A DNA stretch of 64,000 bases from Hansschlegelia quercus (GTDB taxonomy: Bacteria > Pseudomonadota > Alphaproteobacteria > Rhizobiales > Methylopilaceae). The notes beneath the pieces were generated by a model. It ran no database searches. It worked only from the letters and a program-made list of their open reading frames with translations, and was not told the DNA's origin. The position numbers and the translations under genes are program-made. Shown in pieces: positions 16,370 through 27,708 of the stretch (its first letter is position 1; the number at the start of each line of letters is the position of its first letter). The stretch covers positions 248,001 through 312,000 of the forward strand of contig NZ_SIUB01000001.1 of assembly GCF_004310425.1 (NCBI RefSeq), read 5' to 3'.

Positions 16370-18664
16370 ATGACGAACGTCGCTCCTCCATTGAAGACAT
16401 CACATGCCGCCGGGGGCTGGGGAGCCCTTCGCAGCTGCGGGAAGCACCTCATCAAGAGCGGCTCCGCGATCACTGGCGCCATCACTCTTCTGAAGGCGAA
16501 CCAGTCCGACGGTTTCGACTGTCCGGGCTGCGCCTGGGGCGACCCCGAGCACGGGTCGTCCTTCGAGTTCTGCGAGAACGGCGTAAAGGCGGTCTCCTGG
16601 GAAGCCACGGCCCGGCGCGCGACGCCTGACTTCTTCGCCAAGCACACGGTGAACGAGCTTCGCGGCTGGACCGACTACGATTTGGAGAATGTCGGACGGC
16701 TGACGGAGCCGATGGCCTATGACGCCGCCACCGACCGCTATGTCGCCGTTTCCTGGGACGAAGCTTTCGCCGGCATCGGCAAGGCCCTGAACGCGCTTAA
16801 TTCTCCCGACGAGGCGGAGTTCTACACTTCCGGCCGCGCCTCGAACGAGGCAGCCTTCCTCTACCAGCTGTTCGCGCGCGCCTACGGCACCAACAACTTC
16901 CCGGACTGCTCGAACATGTGTCACGAGGCCTCCGGCGTCGGGCTCATCCAGTCGATCGGCATCGGCAAGGGCACGGTCCTGCTGGAGGATTTCGAGCACG
17001 CCGACGCGATCATCGTGATCGGCCAAAATCCGGGCACCAACCACCCGCGCATGCTCGGCGACCTCCGTCGGGCGGCCAAGCGCGGCGCCAAGGTCGCCGT
17101 GCTGAACCCCGTGCGCGAGCGGGGGCTCGAGCGCTTCGCCGACCCGCAGGACAAGATCGAGATGCTGCGCGGCGGCTCGACCTCGATCGCGACGCATTAT
17201 TTCCAGCCGAAGCTCGGCGGCGACATGGCCGCGATCCGCGGCGTCGCGAAGATCGTGTTCGCCCGGGACGCGGCCGAGCGCGAGGCCGGCCGGCCTGGCT
17301 TCATCGACAACGCCTTCGTGGCCGAGCACACTGTTGGTCTCGACGCTTGGCGCGCCGAGGTCGAGGCGACCTCATGGGGCGCGATCGAGGACCAGTCGGG
17401 GCTTTCCTACGACGAGATCGCCTCGCTCGCCGACGTCTATTGCGGGGCGAAGCGCCTCATCGCCACTTGGGCGATGGGCGTCACCCAGCACAAGCATTCC
17501 GTTGCGACCGTTCGCGAGATCACGAACCTGCTGCTGCTCGGCGGCCATATCGGCCGCGAGGGCGCCGGCCTCTGCCCCGTGCGCGGCCACTCGAACGTTC
17601 AGGGCGACCGCACGGTCGGGATTAACGAGAACCCGCCCTCTTGGCTGCTCGATGGGCTCGATCGTGAGTTCGGGATCGTGTCGCCCCGGCGACCCGGCCA
17701 CAACGTGCTGCACGCGATCCAGGCGATGGTCGACGGCCGCTCCAAGGCCTTCATCGGCCTCGGCGGCAACTTCCTGCGCGCGACCCCCGACACGCCGGTG
17801 GTCGAGCAGGCCCTGCGGAGCTGCAAGCTGACGGTCCAGATCGCGACCAAGCCGAACCTCGGCCACATGGCCGTCGGCGAGATCGCCTATCTCCTGCCCT
17901 GCCTCGGCCGCACCGAGATCGACCGCAGCGGCGACATCAAGCAGATCGTGACCGTCGAGGACTCGATGAGCATGGTCCATGGCTCCGGCGGCATCAACAA
18001 GCCGGCCTCGCCGCATCTGAAATCGGAGATTGGGGTGATCGCCGGCATGGCGGCCGCGACCGTGGGTTCGGCTCGGATCGACTGGGCGGCGATGGCGGCG
18101 GATTACGACGTCATCCGCGACAAGATCGCAGCTGTCATCCCCGGCTTCGAGGGCTACAACGCCCGCGTCCGGCAGCCCCGCGGCTTCCACCTCCGCAATG
18201 CGGCGAGCGAGCGCGAGTGGAACACGGCGTCGGGCAAGGCGGAGTTCTCCGCAGCGCCGCTGCCGGCGGAAGTCGAGCACCAGCAGGCGCGCCGCACAGC
18301 GGGGGCCTTCGTGCTGCAGACCTTCCGCAGCCACGACCAGTACAACACAACGATCTACGGCCTCGACGACCGTTATCGCGGCGTCTACGGCGAGCGCCGC
18401 GTCGTGTTCGCGAACCCCGCCGACATCGAAGCGATGGGCGCCGAGCCGAACGCGCGGATCGACGTGATCGGTTCGTCCGACGACGGCCGGACGCGGGTGG
18501 CGGAAGACTTCCGCCTCGTCGCCTACGACATCCCGCGCGGTTGCGTCGCCGGCTATTACCCCGAGCTTAACTCCGTCGTGCCTTTCACCAAGGCCGGCGA
18601 CATGAGCGACACGCCGCTGTCGAAGTCGGTGATGGTGTCGTTCCGCAAGCGCGAGGCCGCGTGA
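16370..18664 (+). CDS. FdhF/YdeP-family molybdopterin oxidoreductase
   Basis: This 764-residue protein starts with a region typical of the YdeP branch (GWGALRSCGKHLIKSG, then DGFDCPGCAWGDPEHGS with a CxxC pair). The catalytic-type segment is NFPDCSNMCHEASGVGL, and cofactor-binding segments include IVIGQNPGTNHPRML and HSNVQGDRTVGI. It belongs to the DMSO-reductase superfamily, which uses bis-MGD. YdeP relatives are linked to acid resistance or to unknown oxidations; formate dehydrogenase activity should not be assumed. There is no signal peptide, so it is cytosolic. ATG 16370 is chosen over a TTG two codons earlier. It is coupled by TGATG to a small regulator-like gene. Confidence 0.9.
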   Translation: MTNVAPPLKTSHAAGGWGALRSCGKHLIKSGSAITGAITLLKANQSDGFDCPGCAWGDPEHGSSFEFCENGVKAVSWEATARRATPDFFAKHTVNELRGWTDYDLENVGRLTEPMAYDAATDRYVAVSWDEAFAGIGKALNALNSPDEAEFYTSGRASNEAAFLYQLFARAYGTNNFPDCSNMCHEASGVGLIQSIGIGKGTVLLEDFEHADAIIVIGQNPGTNHPRMLGDLRRAAKRGAKVAVLNPVRERGLERFADPQDKIEMLRGGSTSIATHYFQPKLGGDMAAIRGVAKIVFARDAAEREAGRPGFIDNAFVAEHTVGLDAWRAEVEATSWGAIEDQSGLSYDEIASLADVYCGAKRLIATWAMGVTQHKHSVATVREITNLLLLGGHIGREGAGLCPVRGHSNVQGDRTVGINENPPSWLLDGLDREFGIVSPRRPGHNVLHAIQAMVDGRSKAFIGLGGNFLRATPDTPVVEQALRSCKLTVQIATKPNLGHMAVGEIAYLLPCLGRTEIDRSGDIKQIVTVEDSMSMVHGSGGINKPASPHLKSEIGVIAGMAAATVGSARIDWAAMAADYDVIRDKIAAVIPGFEGYNARVRQPRGFHLRNAASEREWNTASGKAEFSAAPLPAEVEHQQARRTAGAFVLQTFRSHDQYNTTIYGLDDRYRGVYGERRVVFANPADIEAMGAEPNARIDVIGSSDDGRTRVAEDFRLVAYDIPRGCVAGYYPELNSVVPFTKAGDMSDTPLSKSVMVSFRKREAA

Positions 18665-18966
18665 TGGAGGCCGACGACTTCCTCGAGCGCGTGGACGCGA
18701 TCGTCGCCCGCGCGCCGCAGCTCTCGCCCCTCGATGGCGCGGTGCTCGCCTCGCTCGACGCTGAGATCGCGGCCGACTCGCGCTCTTTCGCCAAGGTGTT
18801 CGGTGTCGCGCACGCGCTGGTGCTCCGCGCCGTCAGCGAACTCGCGGACGGCTTCGGGCTGGTGGCGGTGACCGATAGGGACGCCCGCACGCAGCGCACG
18901 AAGCTTGCGCTGACGGAGGCCGGACGCCGGCTGCTCGCCGGACGGTCGGACGCGCTGCCGGCTTAA
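18664..18966 (+). CDS. Small winged-helix (MarR-like) protein
   Basis: This 100-residue protein has a helix-turn-helix-like centre (RSFAKVFGVAHALVLRAVSE) followed by a wing (GLVAVTDRDARTQRTKLALT) and EAGRRLL, as in MarR-type DNA-binding proteins, but without their dimerisation helices. ATG 18664 shares its A with the stop of the oxidoreductase gene, so the two are translationally coupled. It may regulate the oxidoreductase or bind it as an accessory; neither is shown. I do not recognise a named family. Confidence 0.7.
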   Translation: MEADDFLERVDAIVARAPQLSPLDGAVLASLDAEIAADSRSFAKVFGVAHALVLRAVSELADGFGLVAVTDRDARTQRTKLALTEAGRRLLAGRSDALPA

Positions 18967-18974
18967 CCCGCCGA

Positions 18975-19427
18975 TTAACCGGCGAGCTTCGCCTTCACCA
19001 CACCGTTCGCCGCGCTGAAGTCCATGACGCCGGTGTGCTTGGCCTTCAGCGCGCCCATCACCTTGCCCATGTCTTTGATCGACGCGGCGCCGGTTTCGGC
19101 GATCGCGGCGTCGATCGCGGAGGCGACCTCGGCTTCCGACATCTGCTGCGGCAGAAACTCCTGGATCACCGCGATCTCGGCGCGCTCTTTGGCGGCGAGC
19201 TCGGGCCGGGCGTTCTGCTCGTAGATCCCGGCCGATTCCTGCCGCTGCTTGATCATCTTGGCGAGAAGCTGCTTGAGCTCGTCGTCGGACGCGGCTCCTT
19301 TGCCTGCGCCGCGGGCCTCGATGTCGCGATCCTTGAAGGCGGCCGAGACCATGCGCAGCGTGCCGGTGCGGTCCGCGTCGCGCGCCTTCATAGAGTCCTT
19401 GAGGGCGGCGTTGATCGCCTCGCGCAT
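18975..19427 (-). CDS. GatB/YqeY domain-containing protein
   Basis: This 150-residue protein begins MREAINAALKDSMKARDADR, then TLRMVSAAFKDRDIEARG and ends ALKAKHTGVMDFSAANGVVK, matching stand-alone YqeY proteins. The family shares a domain with the tRNA-binding tail of GatB; its cellular role is unresolved, with tRNA-related function suspected. ATG 19427 follows AAGGAGCGAGACCC. It is divergent from carA, with the 142 bases between holding the carA control region. Confidence 0.93.
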   Translation of the reverse strand: MREAINAALKDSMKARDADRTGTLRMVSAAFKDRDIEARGAGKGAASDDELKQLLAKMIKQRQESAGIYEQNARPELAAKERAEIAVIQEFLPQQMSEAEVASAIDAAIAETGAASIKDMGKVMGALKAKHTGVMDFSAANGVVKAKLAG

Positions 19428-19475
19428 GGGTCTCGCTCCTTGATTTCCGTAAGGCCGCCGCGCGTCTCGCGTCGG

Positions 19476-19504
19476 TTGACGCGCCCACGTCAGGCGCCTA
19501 GTTT
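19476..19504 (+). promoter_or_regulatory. Putative carA promoter
   Basis: TTGACG (19476-19481), a 17-base spacer and TAGTTT (19499-19504) form a housekeeping-type promoter about 65 bases before the carA ATG. The -35 is strong and the -10 moderate (3 of 6 to TATAAT). Confidence 0.5.
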
Positions 19505-19527
19505 CCGCCGCAAGATGGCGCCTGACG
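19488..19527 (+). promoter_or_regulatory. 11-bp inverted repeat overlapping the carA promoter
   Basis: CGTCAGGCGCC (19488-19498) and GGCGCCTGACG (19517-19527) are exact inverted repeats with an 18-base spacer. The left arm lies in the promoter spacer and the right arm in the presumed start of the transcript, so it flanks the -10. This fits an operator; folding as RNA would need transcription from further upstream. Confidence 0.5.
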
Positions 19528-19569
19528 GCGCGACGCGCGGGGCTTCCGCGCTGGGTTAAGGCAATCATC

Positions 19570-20772
19570 ATGACGGGACAAGACGCCGCCTCGCGCGGCT
19601 GGGACGAGACGCGCCCGACCGCGAAGCTGCTGCTCGCCGATGGAACGCTGATCGAGGGCGAAGGGCTGGGCGCTGAGGGCGTCGCCGCCGGAGAGATCTG
19701 CTTCAACACCGCGATGACGGGCTACGAGGAAATCCTCACCGACCCGTCCTATGCCGGGCAGATTATCACCTTCACCTTCCCGCACATCGGCAATGTCGGC
19801 GTGAACGACGACGACGTCGAGACCGTCAACATCGCGGCCTCGTCTGGCGTGCGCGGCGCGGTGTTCGCGGCCGATGTCACGGAACCGTCGAACTGGCGCG
19901 CAACGCGCGACCTCGATCAGTGGCTGAAGGCCAAGGGAATCGTCGCGATCACTGGCGTCGACACCCGCGCGCTGACCGCGCTGGTCCGCGAGAACGGCGC
20001 CCAAAACGCCGTCATCGGCCATGCGCCCGATGGCGAGATCGATGAGGCGGCGCTGAAGTCGGAGCTCGCGCAGTTCGCGGGCCTTGAGGGGCAGGATCTC
20101 GTGCCGCTCGTTGCGGCAACGCAGCGCTACGGTTGGGACGAAGGCGGCTGGGCCTGGCCCGGCCTCGACGTGCCCGGCGCCTATGGCAGGCGCCCCGAGG
20201 GATCGCCCAAGCGGGTCGTCGCGATCGACTACGGCTTGAAGCGCAACATCCTCCGGATGCTGACCGAAGCCGGCTGCGAGGTCACCGTGCTGCCGCCGAC
20301 CGCGACTGCAGAAGAGGTTCTGGCGCTCGATCCAGACGGCGTGTTCCTGTCGAATGGCCCCGGCGATCCCGCCGCGACCGGCGTTTACGCCGTGCCGATG
20401 ATCCAGGGCGTGCTGGAGAAAAAGGTGCCGACCTTCGGTATCTGTCTCGGTCACCAGATGCTGGCGCTCGCCGTCGGCGCGACCACCGCCAAGATGCATC
20501 AGGGCCATCATGGCGCGAACCATCCGGTGAAGGACATGATCACCGGCAAGGTCGAGATCACCTCGATGAACCACGGCTTCGCCGTGGACCGCGCGACGCT
20601 GCCGGACAATGCGCGCGAGACGCACGTCTCGCTGTTCGACGGCTCGAACTGCGGCCTCGAGCTTACCGACCGCCCGGCCTTCTCCGTCCAGCACCATCCC
20701 GAGGCCTCGCCCGGCCCGCAGGACAGCCACTACCTGTTCCACCGCTTCGTCGAGATGATGGGCGCGCGATAG
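19570..20772 (+). CDS. carA: Carbamoyl-phosphate synthase small subunit
   Basis: This 400-residue protein has the CarA N-terminal domain (ICFNTAMTGYEEILTDPSYA, then FTFPHIGNVGVN) and a class I glutamine amidotransferase domain with nucleophile Cys292 in FGICLGHQMLALA and the HHPEASPGP triad segment. It hydrolyses glutamine and channels ammonia to CarB for arginine and pyrimidine synthesis. The start is ATG 19570. Unusually, carB is not next: five genes on both strands separate them. Confidence 0.97.
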   Translation: MTGQDAASRGWDETRPTAKLLLADGTLIEGEGLGAEGVAAGEICFNTAMTGYEEILTDPSYAGQIITFTFPHIGNVGVNDDDVETVNIAASSGVRGAVFAADVTEPSNWRATRDLDQWLKAKGIVAITGVDTRALTALVRENGAQNAVIGHAPDGEIDEAALKSELAQFAGLEGQDLVPLVAATQRYGWDEGGWAWPGLDVPGAYGRRPEGSPKRVVAIDYGLKRNILRMLTEAGCEVTVLPPTATAEEVLALDPDGVFLSNGPGDPAATGVYAVPMIQGVLEKKVPTFGICLGHQMLALAVGATTAKMHQGHHGANHPVKDMITGKVEITSMNHGFAVDRATLPDNARETHVSLFDGSNCGLELTDRPAFSVQHHPEASPGPQDSHYLFHRFVEMMGAR

Positions 20773-20810
20773 AAATTCCGGCCAGCACTCTGCTGGTTTG
20801 GGAGACATGA

Positions 20811-21659
20811 ATGGCCAGGGCGACAAGACACATCGTCTTCAGCCCATCGGCTCGTTCGTCGCTGCTTCAGGCGCTAAAAGCCGTGGGCCGAAAAGATGAT
20901 GTCGTCGCGCTGTTCGACGATCTTCGCTGCGGCCCGCTTGAGCCGTTAGACCCGGTTCTCCGCGGAAACTGGTTTTCGGATGTGCTCGGCGTGGACTTCG
21001 AGGCGGGCTTGGTACCGCTATGGCATCAGGAATTCTGGTCTCAATCGCTTGATCCAAACTACCGGCTGATCGCCTGGACGAACCGCTATGCTACTCAGGA
21101 CCACCTCGGGTTTCTTGCCTGGGCCTCGCGTTTGGGCGAGCTTCCGGGACAAGTCTGCGATATCTCAGACATTGATTTCGAATGGACGGATCGAGAAGGG
21201 AACGAGCATCGACAGAAGCTTTCCGTCTCGCTGGTTCCTCCTGTCCATTTCTCTCTCTACAACCTCTTCGATCAGGCAAGACCGCTCCGCGCGGACGAAC
21301 GCACGGAAGCCGCCGCGGAATGGCGCAGAATTGGAACGGAGAATGGCGCCTTCCGTGCTGTATTCGATGGCCGGCTGACGTCACTTCCGATAACCGCCTT
21401 CGACGAAGCCTTGATATCGGCGACTTCGACAACGCTACGTAAGGCCGCTTTTGTGGTCGGGACAGTTCTATGGGACATGGGTGAAGCGGCAGGCTGGTGC
21501 GTGGGCGACCTTGCTCTTGCGGCTCGTCTCGCAGCGATCGTCGAGGATGGGCGGCTTGAAGCGGTAGGCGATATATCTCGCGGCATCCGTTACTGGGAGG
21601 TCCGCAGGACTCGGCAGAACCTGCCCGACCAGTCCAGCCAAAACGGCGCCCCAACGTGA
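20811..21659 (+). CDS. DUF1835/DUF3658 domain protein of unknown function
   Basis: This 282-residue protein has a DUF1835-like start (RHIVFSPSARSSLLQAL, then DDVVALFDDLRCGPLEP) and a DUF3658-like C-terminal half (TAFDEALISATSTTLRKAAF and later). Conserved WTNRYATQDHLGFLAW lies between. There are no export or membrane segments. Function is unknown; the domain pair occurs as a stand-alone cytosolic protein in many bacteria. ATG 20811 follows GGAGACATGA. Its GC content is visibly lower than carA and carB, and it overlaps the acetyltransferase by GTGA, so the pair may have arrived together between carA and carB. Confidence 0.75.
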   Translation: MARATRHIVFSPSARSSLLQALKAVGRKDDVVALFDDLRCGPLEPLDPVLRGNWFSDVLGVDFEAGLVPLWHQEFWSQSLDPNYRLIAWTNRYATQDHLGFLAWASRLGELPGQVCDISDIDFEWTDREGNEHRQKLSVSLVPPVHFSLYNLFDQARPLRADERTEAAAEWRRIGTENGAFRAVFDGRLTSLPITAFDEALISATSTTLRKAAFVVGTVLWDMGEAAGWCVGDLALAARLAAIVEDGRLEAVGDISRGIRYWEVRRTRQNLPDQSSQNGAPT

Positions 21660-22201
21660 TCCACGCGCCGGGCCAACTTCAGTTCCTTGTCCGCGACGCG
21701 ACCGAGGCCGACATGGCCGCGGCCCAGCGCATCTACGCGCCCGAGGTCCGCTCGGGCTATGCGAGCTTTGAGGAGATTCCGCCCGACGTCGCCGAGATGG
21801 CGCGGCGGCGGATTGGCGTTTTGGCGCTTGGTCTCCCTTATCTGGTGGCCGAACGCGACGGGGCGATTCTCGGTTACGCCTATGCCGGCAGTTATCGGGC
21901 GCGGCCGGCCTATCGCTGGACGGTCGAGGATTCGGTCTACGTTTCGCCGGACGCCCAAGGCCAAGGCGTGGGCTCAGGCCTGCTGGGCGAACTCATCGCT
22001 CGCTGCGAGGCCGGGCCGTGGCGGCAGATGATCGCCGTAATCGGCGACAGCCGGAACGCCGGCTCCATCGCGCTTCACGCGCGACTGGGATTTCGCCCGG
22101 TCGGCGCCTTCGAGAACGTCGGCTTCAAGCTCGGACGGTGGCTCGATTCTGTTCTGATGCAGCGGCCGCTTCGCGAAGGCGCGGCAAGCCCGCCTGCCTG
22201 A
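21656..22201 (+). CDS. GNAT N-acetyltransferase (phosphinothricin acetyltransferase-like)
   Basis: This 181-residue protein has the Pat/Bar-type features: RDATEADMAAAQRIYAPEV at the N-terminus, GYAYAGSYRARPAYRWTVED, and the acetyl-CoA loop SPDAQGQGVGSGLLGELI. Relatives acetylate phosphinothricin, methionine sulfoximine/sulfone or other small amines. The start is GTG 21656, overlapping the upstream stop (GTGA). The coupled expression with the DUF1835 protein is notable. Substrate is unassigned. Confidence 0.88.
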   Translation: MIHAPGQLQFLVRDATEADMAAAQRIYAPEVRSGYASFEEIPPDVAEMARRRIGVLALGLPYLVAERDGAILGYAYAGSYRARPAYRWTVEDSVYVSPDAQGQGVGSGLLGELIARCEAGPWRQMIAVIGDSRNAGSIALHARLGFRPVGAFENVGFKLGRWLDSVLMQRPLREGAASPPA

Positions 22202-22212
22202 CAGGCGCCGGC

Positions 22213-22719
22213 TCAGGCATTTGCCCAACGCAGCTTGAGGCCGCCTTCCGTCCCGTAGACCGGGTCGGTCGCGGGCGTCGGCACTTCGGCGATCCGCGCG
22301 ATCGCCTCTTCGCGGCCGCCCTCTTCCGGACGGATCAGGTCGAGCGGCTGGTCGGGCGGATAGGCGCCGATCACCAGCAGATCGTCGCTCGCGACAACCC
22401 GTTTGTGGCCGGTCCCCGCCGGCAACACCGCGACGTCGCCGGCTTCCAGACGCACGGTTTCGCCGCTCTCCCCGCCGAAGCGCACCTCGACCCAACCGCG
22501 GCCGATCGCGAGCGCCTCGTGGCAGGTCGAGTGATAGTGGTGAAACGGGTAGATTCCATTGCGCCAGAAGCCGCCCCAACCATTTGCGCCAAACAGTGAT
22601 TCCGCCATGACAGCCGGCTGCGGGACGCTCGCGTTGAATGCGCGATGATGGACCAGAAGCGGCAACCTGGGATTGTTCGGCGTCTCGCCGTCATCAGAAA
22701 GAAGGAGGGCGTCCGTCAT
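22213..22719 (-). CDS. Cupin-fold protein (YjlB-like)
   Basis: This 168-residue protein has a single cupin core: YPFHHYHSTCHEALAIGRG supplies the histidines and glutamate of metal-binding motif 1, and EAGDVAVLPAGTGHKRV gives motif 2. This is the pattern of the YjlB subfamily, for which no reaction is known. ATG 22719 is chosen over an in-frame TTG at 22743. It converges on the acetyltransferase gene with 11 bases between stops. Confidence 0.83.
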   Translation of the reverse strand: MTDALLLSDDGETPNNPRLPLLVHHRAFNASVPQPAVMAESLFGANGWGGFWRNGIYPFHHYHSTCHEALAIGRGWVEVRFGGESGETVRLEAGDVAVLPAGTGHKRVVASDDLLVIGAYPPDQPLDLIRPEEGGREEAIARIAEVPTPATDPVYGTEGGLKLRWANA

Positions 22720-22834
22720 CAGATTGTCGCTCGTAAAAGCCAACGGGATCGCCTCCGCCTGAATCGAGGGCGCTGCGCCCCACGATCAACGGATGGAGGC
22801 TTGGCGGGTTCCTTTCAGAGCGTATTGCGGGCGC

Positions 22835-22865
22835 TTGACGGAGGGGGGGCCCTGTGCGCCATAGT
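22835..22865 (+). promoter_or_regulatory. Candidate promoter of the cold-shock gene
   Basis: TTGACG (22835-22840) and CATAGT (22860-22865) are separated by 19 bases, slightly long. If used, the transcript would begin near 22872 and carry a leader of about 155 bases, similar in length to known cspA leaders. Confidence 0.35.
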
Positions 22866-22967
22866 CGTGCCTGCAATCAGATTTTGGACGTACACGGTCT
22901 GGCCTCGCATACGGCTCCCGCCGAAGCACTCGCCTCCAAGACACGCACCAAAGTTCGGATTGTGCCC

Positions 22968-22989
22968 GACCGGCCTTTCGAGGCCGGTC
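22968..22989 (+). promoter_or_regulatory. UUCG-capped leader hairpin before the cold-shock gene
   Basis: GACCGGCCT (22968-22976) and AGGCCGGTC (22981-22989) form a perfect 9-bp stem closed by TTCG. It ends 37 bases before the start codon. A weaker GCGCA-CA-TGCGC hairpin follows. It may be a thermosensitive or stability element, or a terminator stem without U-tract. Confidence 0.5.
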
Positions 22990-23026
22990 AAATGCGCACA
23001 TGCGCTTGTCTAAAGGAAACGCGAGA

Positions 23027-23230
23027 ATGGCCAGCGGCGTCGTAAAGTTCTTCAACACCCAGAAGGGTTACGGGTTCATCCAGCCGAACGACGGCGAGAA
23101 GGACGTGTTCGTCCACATCTCCGACGTCGAGCGCTCCGGCCTGCACACCCTCGTCGAGGGCCAGAAGGTCGGCTTCGAGGTCGTGATGGACCGCGGCAAG
23201 ACCAAGGCTGCGAACCTCCGCGCCGAGTGA
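23027..23230 (+). CDS. CspA-family cold-shock protein
   Basis: This 67-residue protein is one cold-shock domain: MASGVVKFFNTQKGYGFIQP with RNP1 (KGYGFIQP) and RNP2 (DVFVHISDV), then EGQKVGFEVVMDRGK. It binds single-stranded nucleic acid and acts as an RNA chaperone. ATG 23027 follows AAAGGAAACGCGAG. A long structured leader precedes it and a strong terminator follows, so it is an independent transcription unit. Confidence 0.96.
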   Translation: MASGVVKFFNTQKGYGFIQPNDGEKDVFVHISDVERSGLHTLVEGQKVGFEVVMDRGKTKAANLRAE

Positions 23231-23258
23231 TCGAACCCAACCGGTTCAAGCGAAATGA

Positions 23259-23294
23259 ACGGGGCGTCCTTCGCAGGACGCCCCGTTTTCGTTT
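23259..23294 (+). terminator. Intrinsic terminator of the cold-shock gene
   Basis: ACGGGGCGTCCT (23259-23270) pairs perfectly with AGGACGCCCCGT (23275-23286) around a TCGC loop, followed by TTTTCGTTT. It starts 28 bases after the stop codon. Confidence 0.92.
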
Positions 23295-23316
23295 GAGGGA
23301 GCCAAGCGCCGCTGGG

Positions 23317-24102
23317 TCATTTCCCCCGCTGCAGCTCGTGCGCCAGCCTGCGGGTGAGGCCGCGCGAGACGAGCCGCGTCGACAGCGCCGCGATTTTCGG
23401 CATCGCGCCGGGAATAACGATCGCCTTTCGCGCCTGAAATCCTTCGAAGCCGGCCTTCGCGACATCGGCCGGAGAGACGACGCCGAGCTTGAACAGATTG
23501 GCGTTCTGGGCGCCAGCGACCTCCCCGAACTCGGTCGGCGACGGGCCGGGACAGAGCGCCGTCACTGTCACGCCGGAGCGCCGGGTCTCCTCGAACAGCG
23601 CCTCCGAGAACGAGAGCAGGAAAGCCTTCGTGGCGTAGTAGACCGCCATCTCCGGCCCGGCCTGAAAGGCTGCGAGCGAGGCGACGTTGAGGATACCGCC
23701 TCTGCCCCGGGCCAGCATGCCCGGCAGGAACAGCCCCGCGAGAGCGGTCGGCGCGGCGACGTTCACCTGGATCATCTCGAGTTGCTTGTCGAAGGATAGC
23801 TTCACGAACGGGCCGAGCAGGCCGAAGCCTGCATTGTTGACGAGAACGTCGACGATATGTCCGCGCCGCCCGACTTCGATCGCGAGCGCCTTGACGCCGT
23901 CCGGCGTCGAAAGGTCGGCTTTCACCGCATCCGCCTCGGCGCCGTGGCTCGCCTTGAGCTCGTCTGCAAGCGTCTTCAGCCTGTCCTCGCGCCGTGCGGC
24001 CAGCACCACGCGATCGCCGTTCGCGGCGAACAGCTTGGCGAGTTCAACGCCAATCCCGGCGGAAGCGCCGGTCACGAGCACGGTCCGGCCTGACGTCGTC
24101 AT
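23317..24102 (-). CDS. Short-chain dehydrogenase/reductase (classical SDR)
   Basis: This 261-residue protein has the Rossmann motif TGASAGIG, the NNAGFG motif, catalytic Ser in NVASLAAFQ and the YYATK active-site segment (Tyr-x-x-x-Lys). Preference for NADP(H) is suggested by AARREDR after beta-2. The substrate cannot be assigned; acyl or keto reduction is typical of the DltE-like branch with this C-terminal half. It stands alone on this strand between the cold-shock gene and carB. Confidence 0.92.
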   Translation of the reverse strand: MTTSGRTVLVTGASAGIGVELAKLFAANGDRVVLAARREDRLKTLADELKASHGAEADAVKADLSTPDGVKALAIEVGRRGHIVDVLVNNAGFGLLGPFVKLSFDKQLEMIQVNVAAPTALAGLFLPGMLARGRGGILNVASLAAFQAGPEMAVYYATKAFLLSFSEALFEETRRSGVTVTALCPGPSPTEFGEVAGAQNANLFKLGVVSPADVAKAGFEGFQARKAIVIPGAMPKIAALSTRLVSRGLTRRLAHELQRGK

Positions 24103-24268
24103 TTCTGCTCTCCAAATGGCGCCGATAAGCGCCTCAGAGAGGCGACAACGCTTCCCTGCGCCGACGCGACTGTGTAAGGAACCGCTTCAGCCACGCAACC
24201 GCCCTGCCAAGCCGCGCGCCCTCTTCGCGGGATATTTCTCCGCGCGCCGGTCGCACTGAAAGCATGCC

Positions 24269-27592
<3,324 letters not shown>

Positions 27593-27657
27593 GATCCCGC
27601 TCGCCGAGGTAGACCGGAACGACGACGGGCCTCCCGGCGTTGATTGTCTCGCATGCG

Positions 27658-27690
27658 CGCCCCGCCGTTTCGGACGGGGCGTCGTCATTT
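27658..27690 (+). terminator. Stem-loop between carB and greA
   Basis: CGCCCCG (27658-27664) pairs with CGGGGCG (27675-27681); CCG/CGG extend the stem past one bulged A. TCGTCATTTTGTTT follows. It probably terminates carB transcripts or lets only part proceed into greA. Confidence 0.6.
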
Positions 27691-27708
27691 TGTTTAGAGA
27701 GACTGGAA

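Larger units (their letters stand above)
22720..23026. other. 307-base intergenic region, mostly the cold-shock gene leader
   Basis: No gene is supported. The left 115 bases would hold any promoter of the leftward cupin gene, where I see no clear box. The rest carries the presumed promoter and about 150-base leader of the rightward cold-shock gene, with the hairpins listed separately. Confidence 0.5.

Noticed and set aside
16400-17329. Open frame antisense to the YdeP-type oxidoreductase
   Set aside because: Shadow frame of a conserved enzyme with clear motifs.
16370-18664. Labelling the oxidoreductase as formate dehydrogenase
   Set aside because: Its N-terminus has the YdeP-type CPGCAW pair and lacks the selenocysteine/cysteine context and partner subunits of formate dehydrogenases.
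18961-18980. A second possible CtrA site (TTAAC...TTAACC)
   Set aside because: Spacing between the TTAA blocks is 8, not 7, and it lies between two convergent gene ends.
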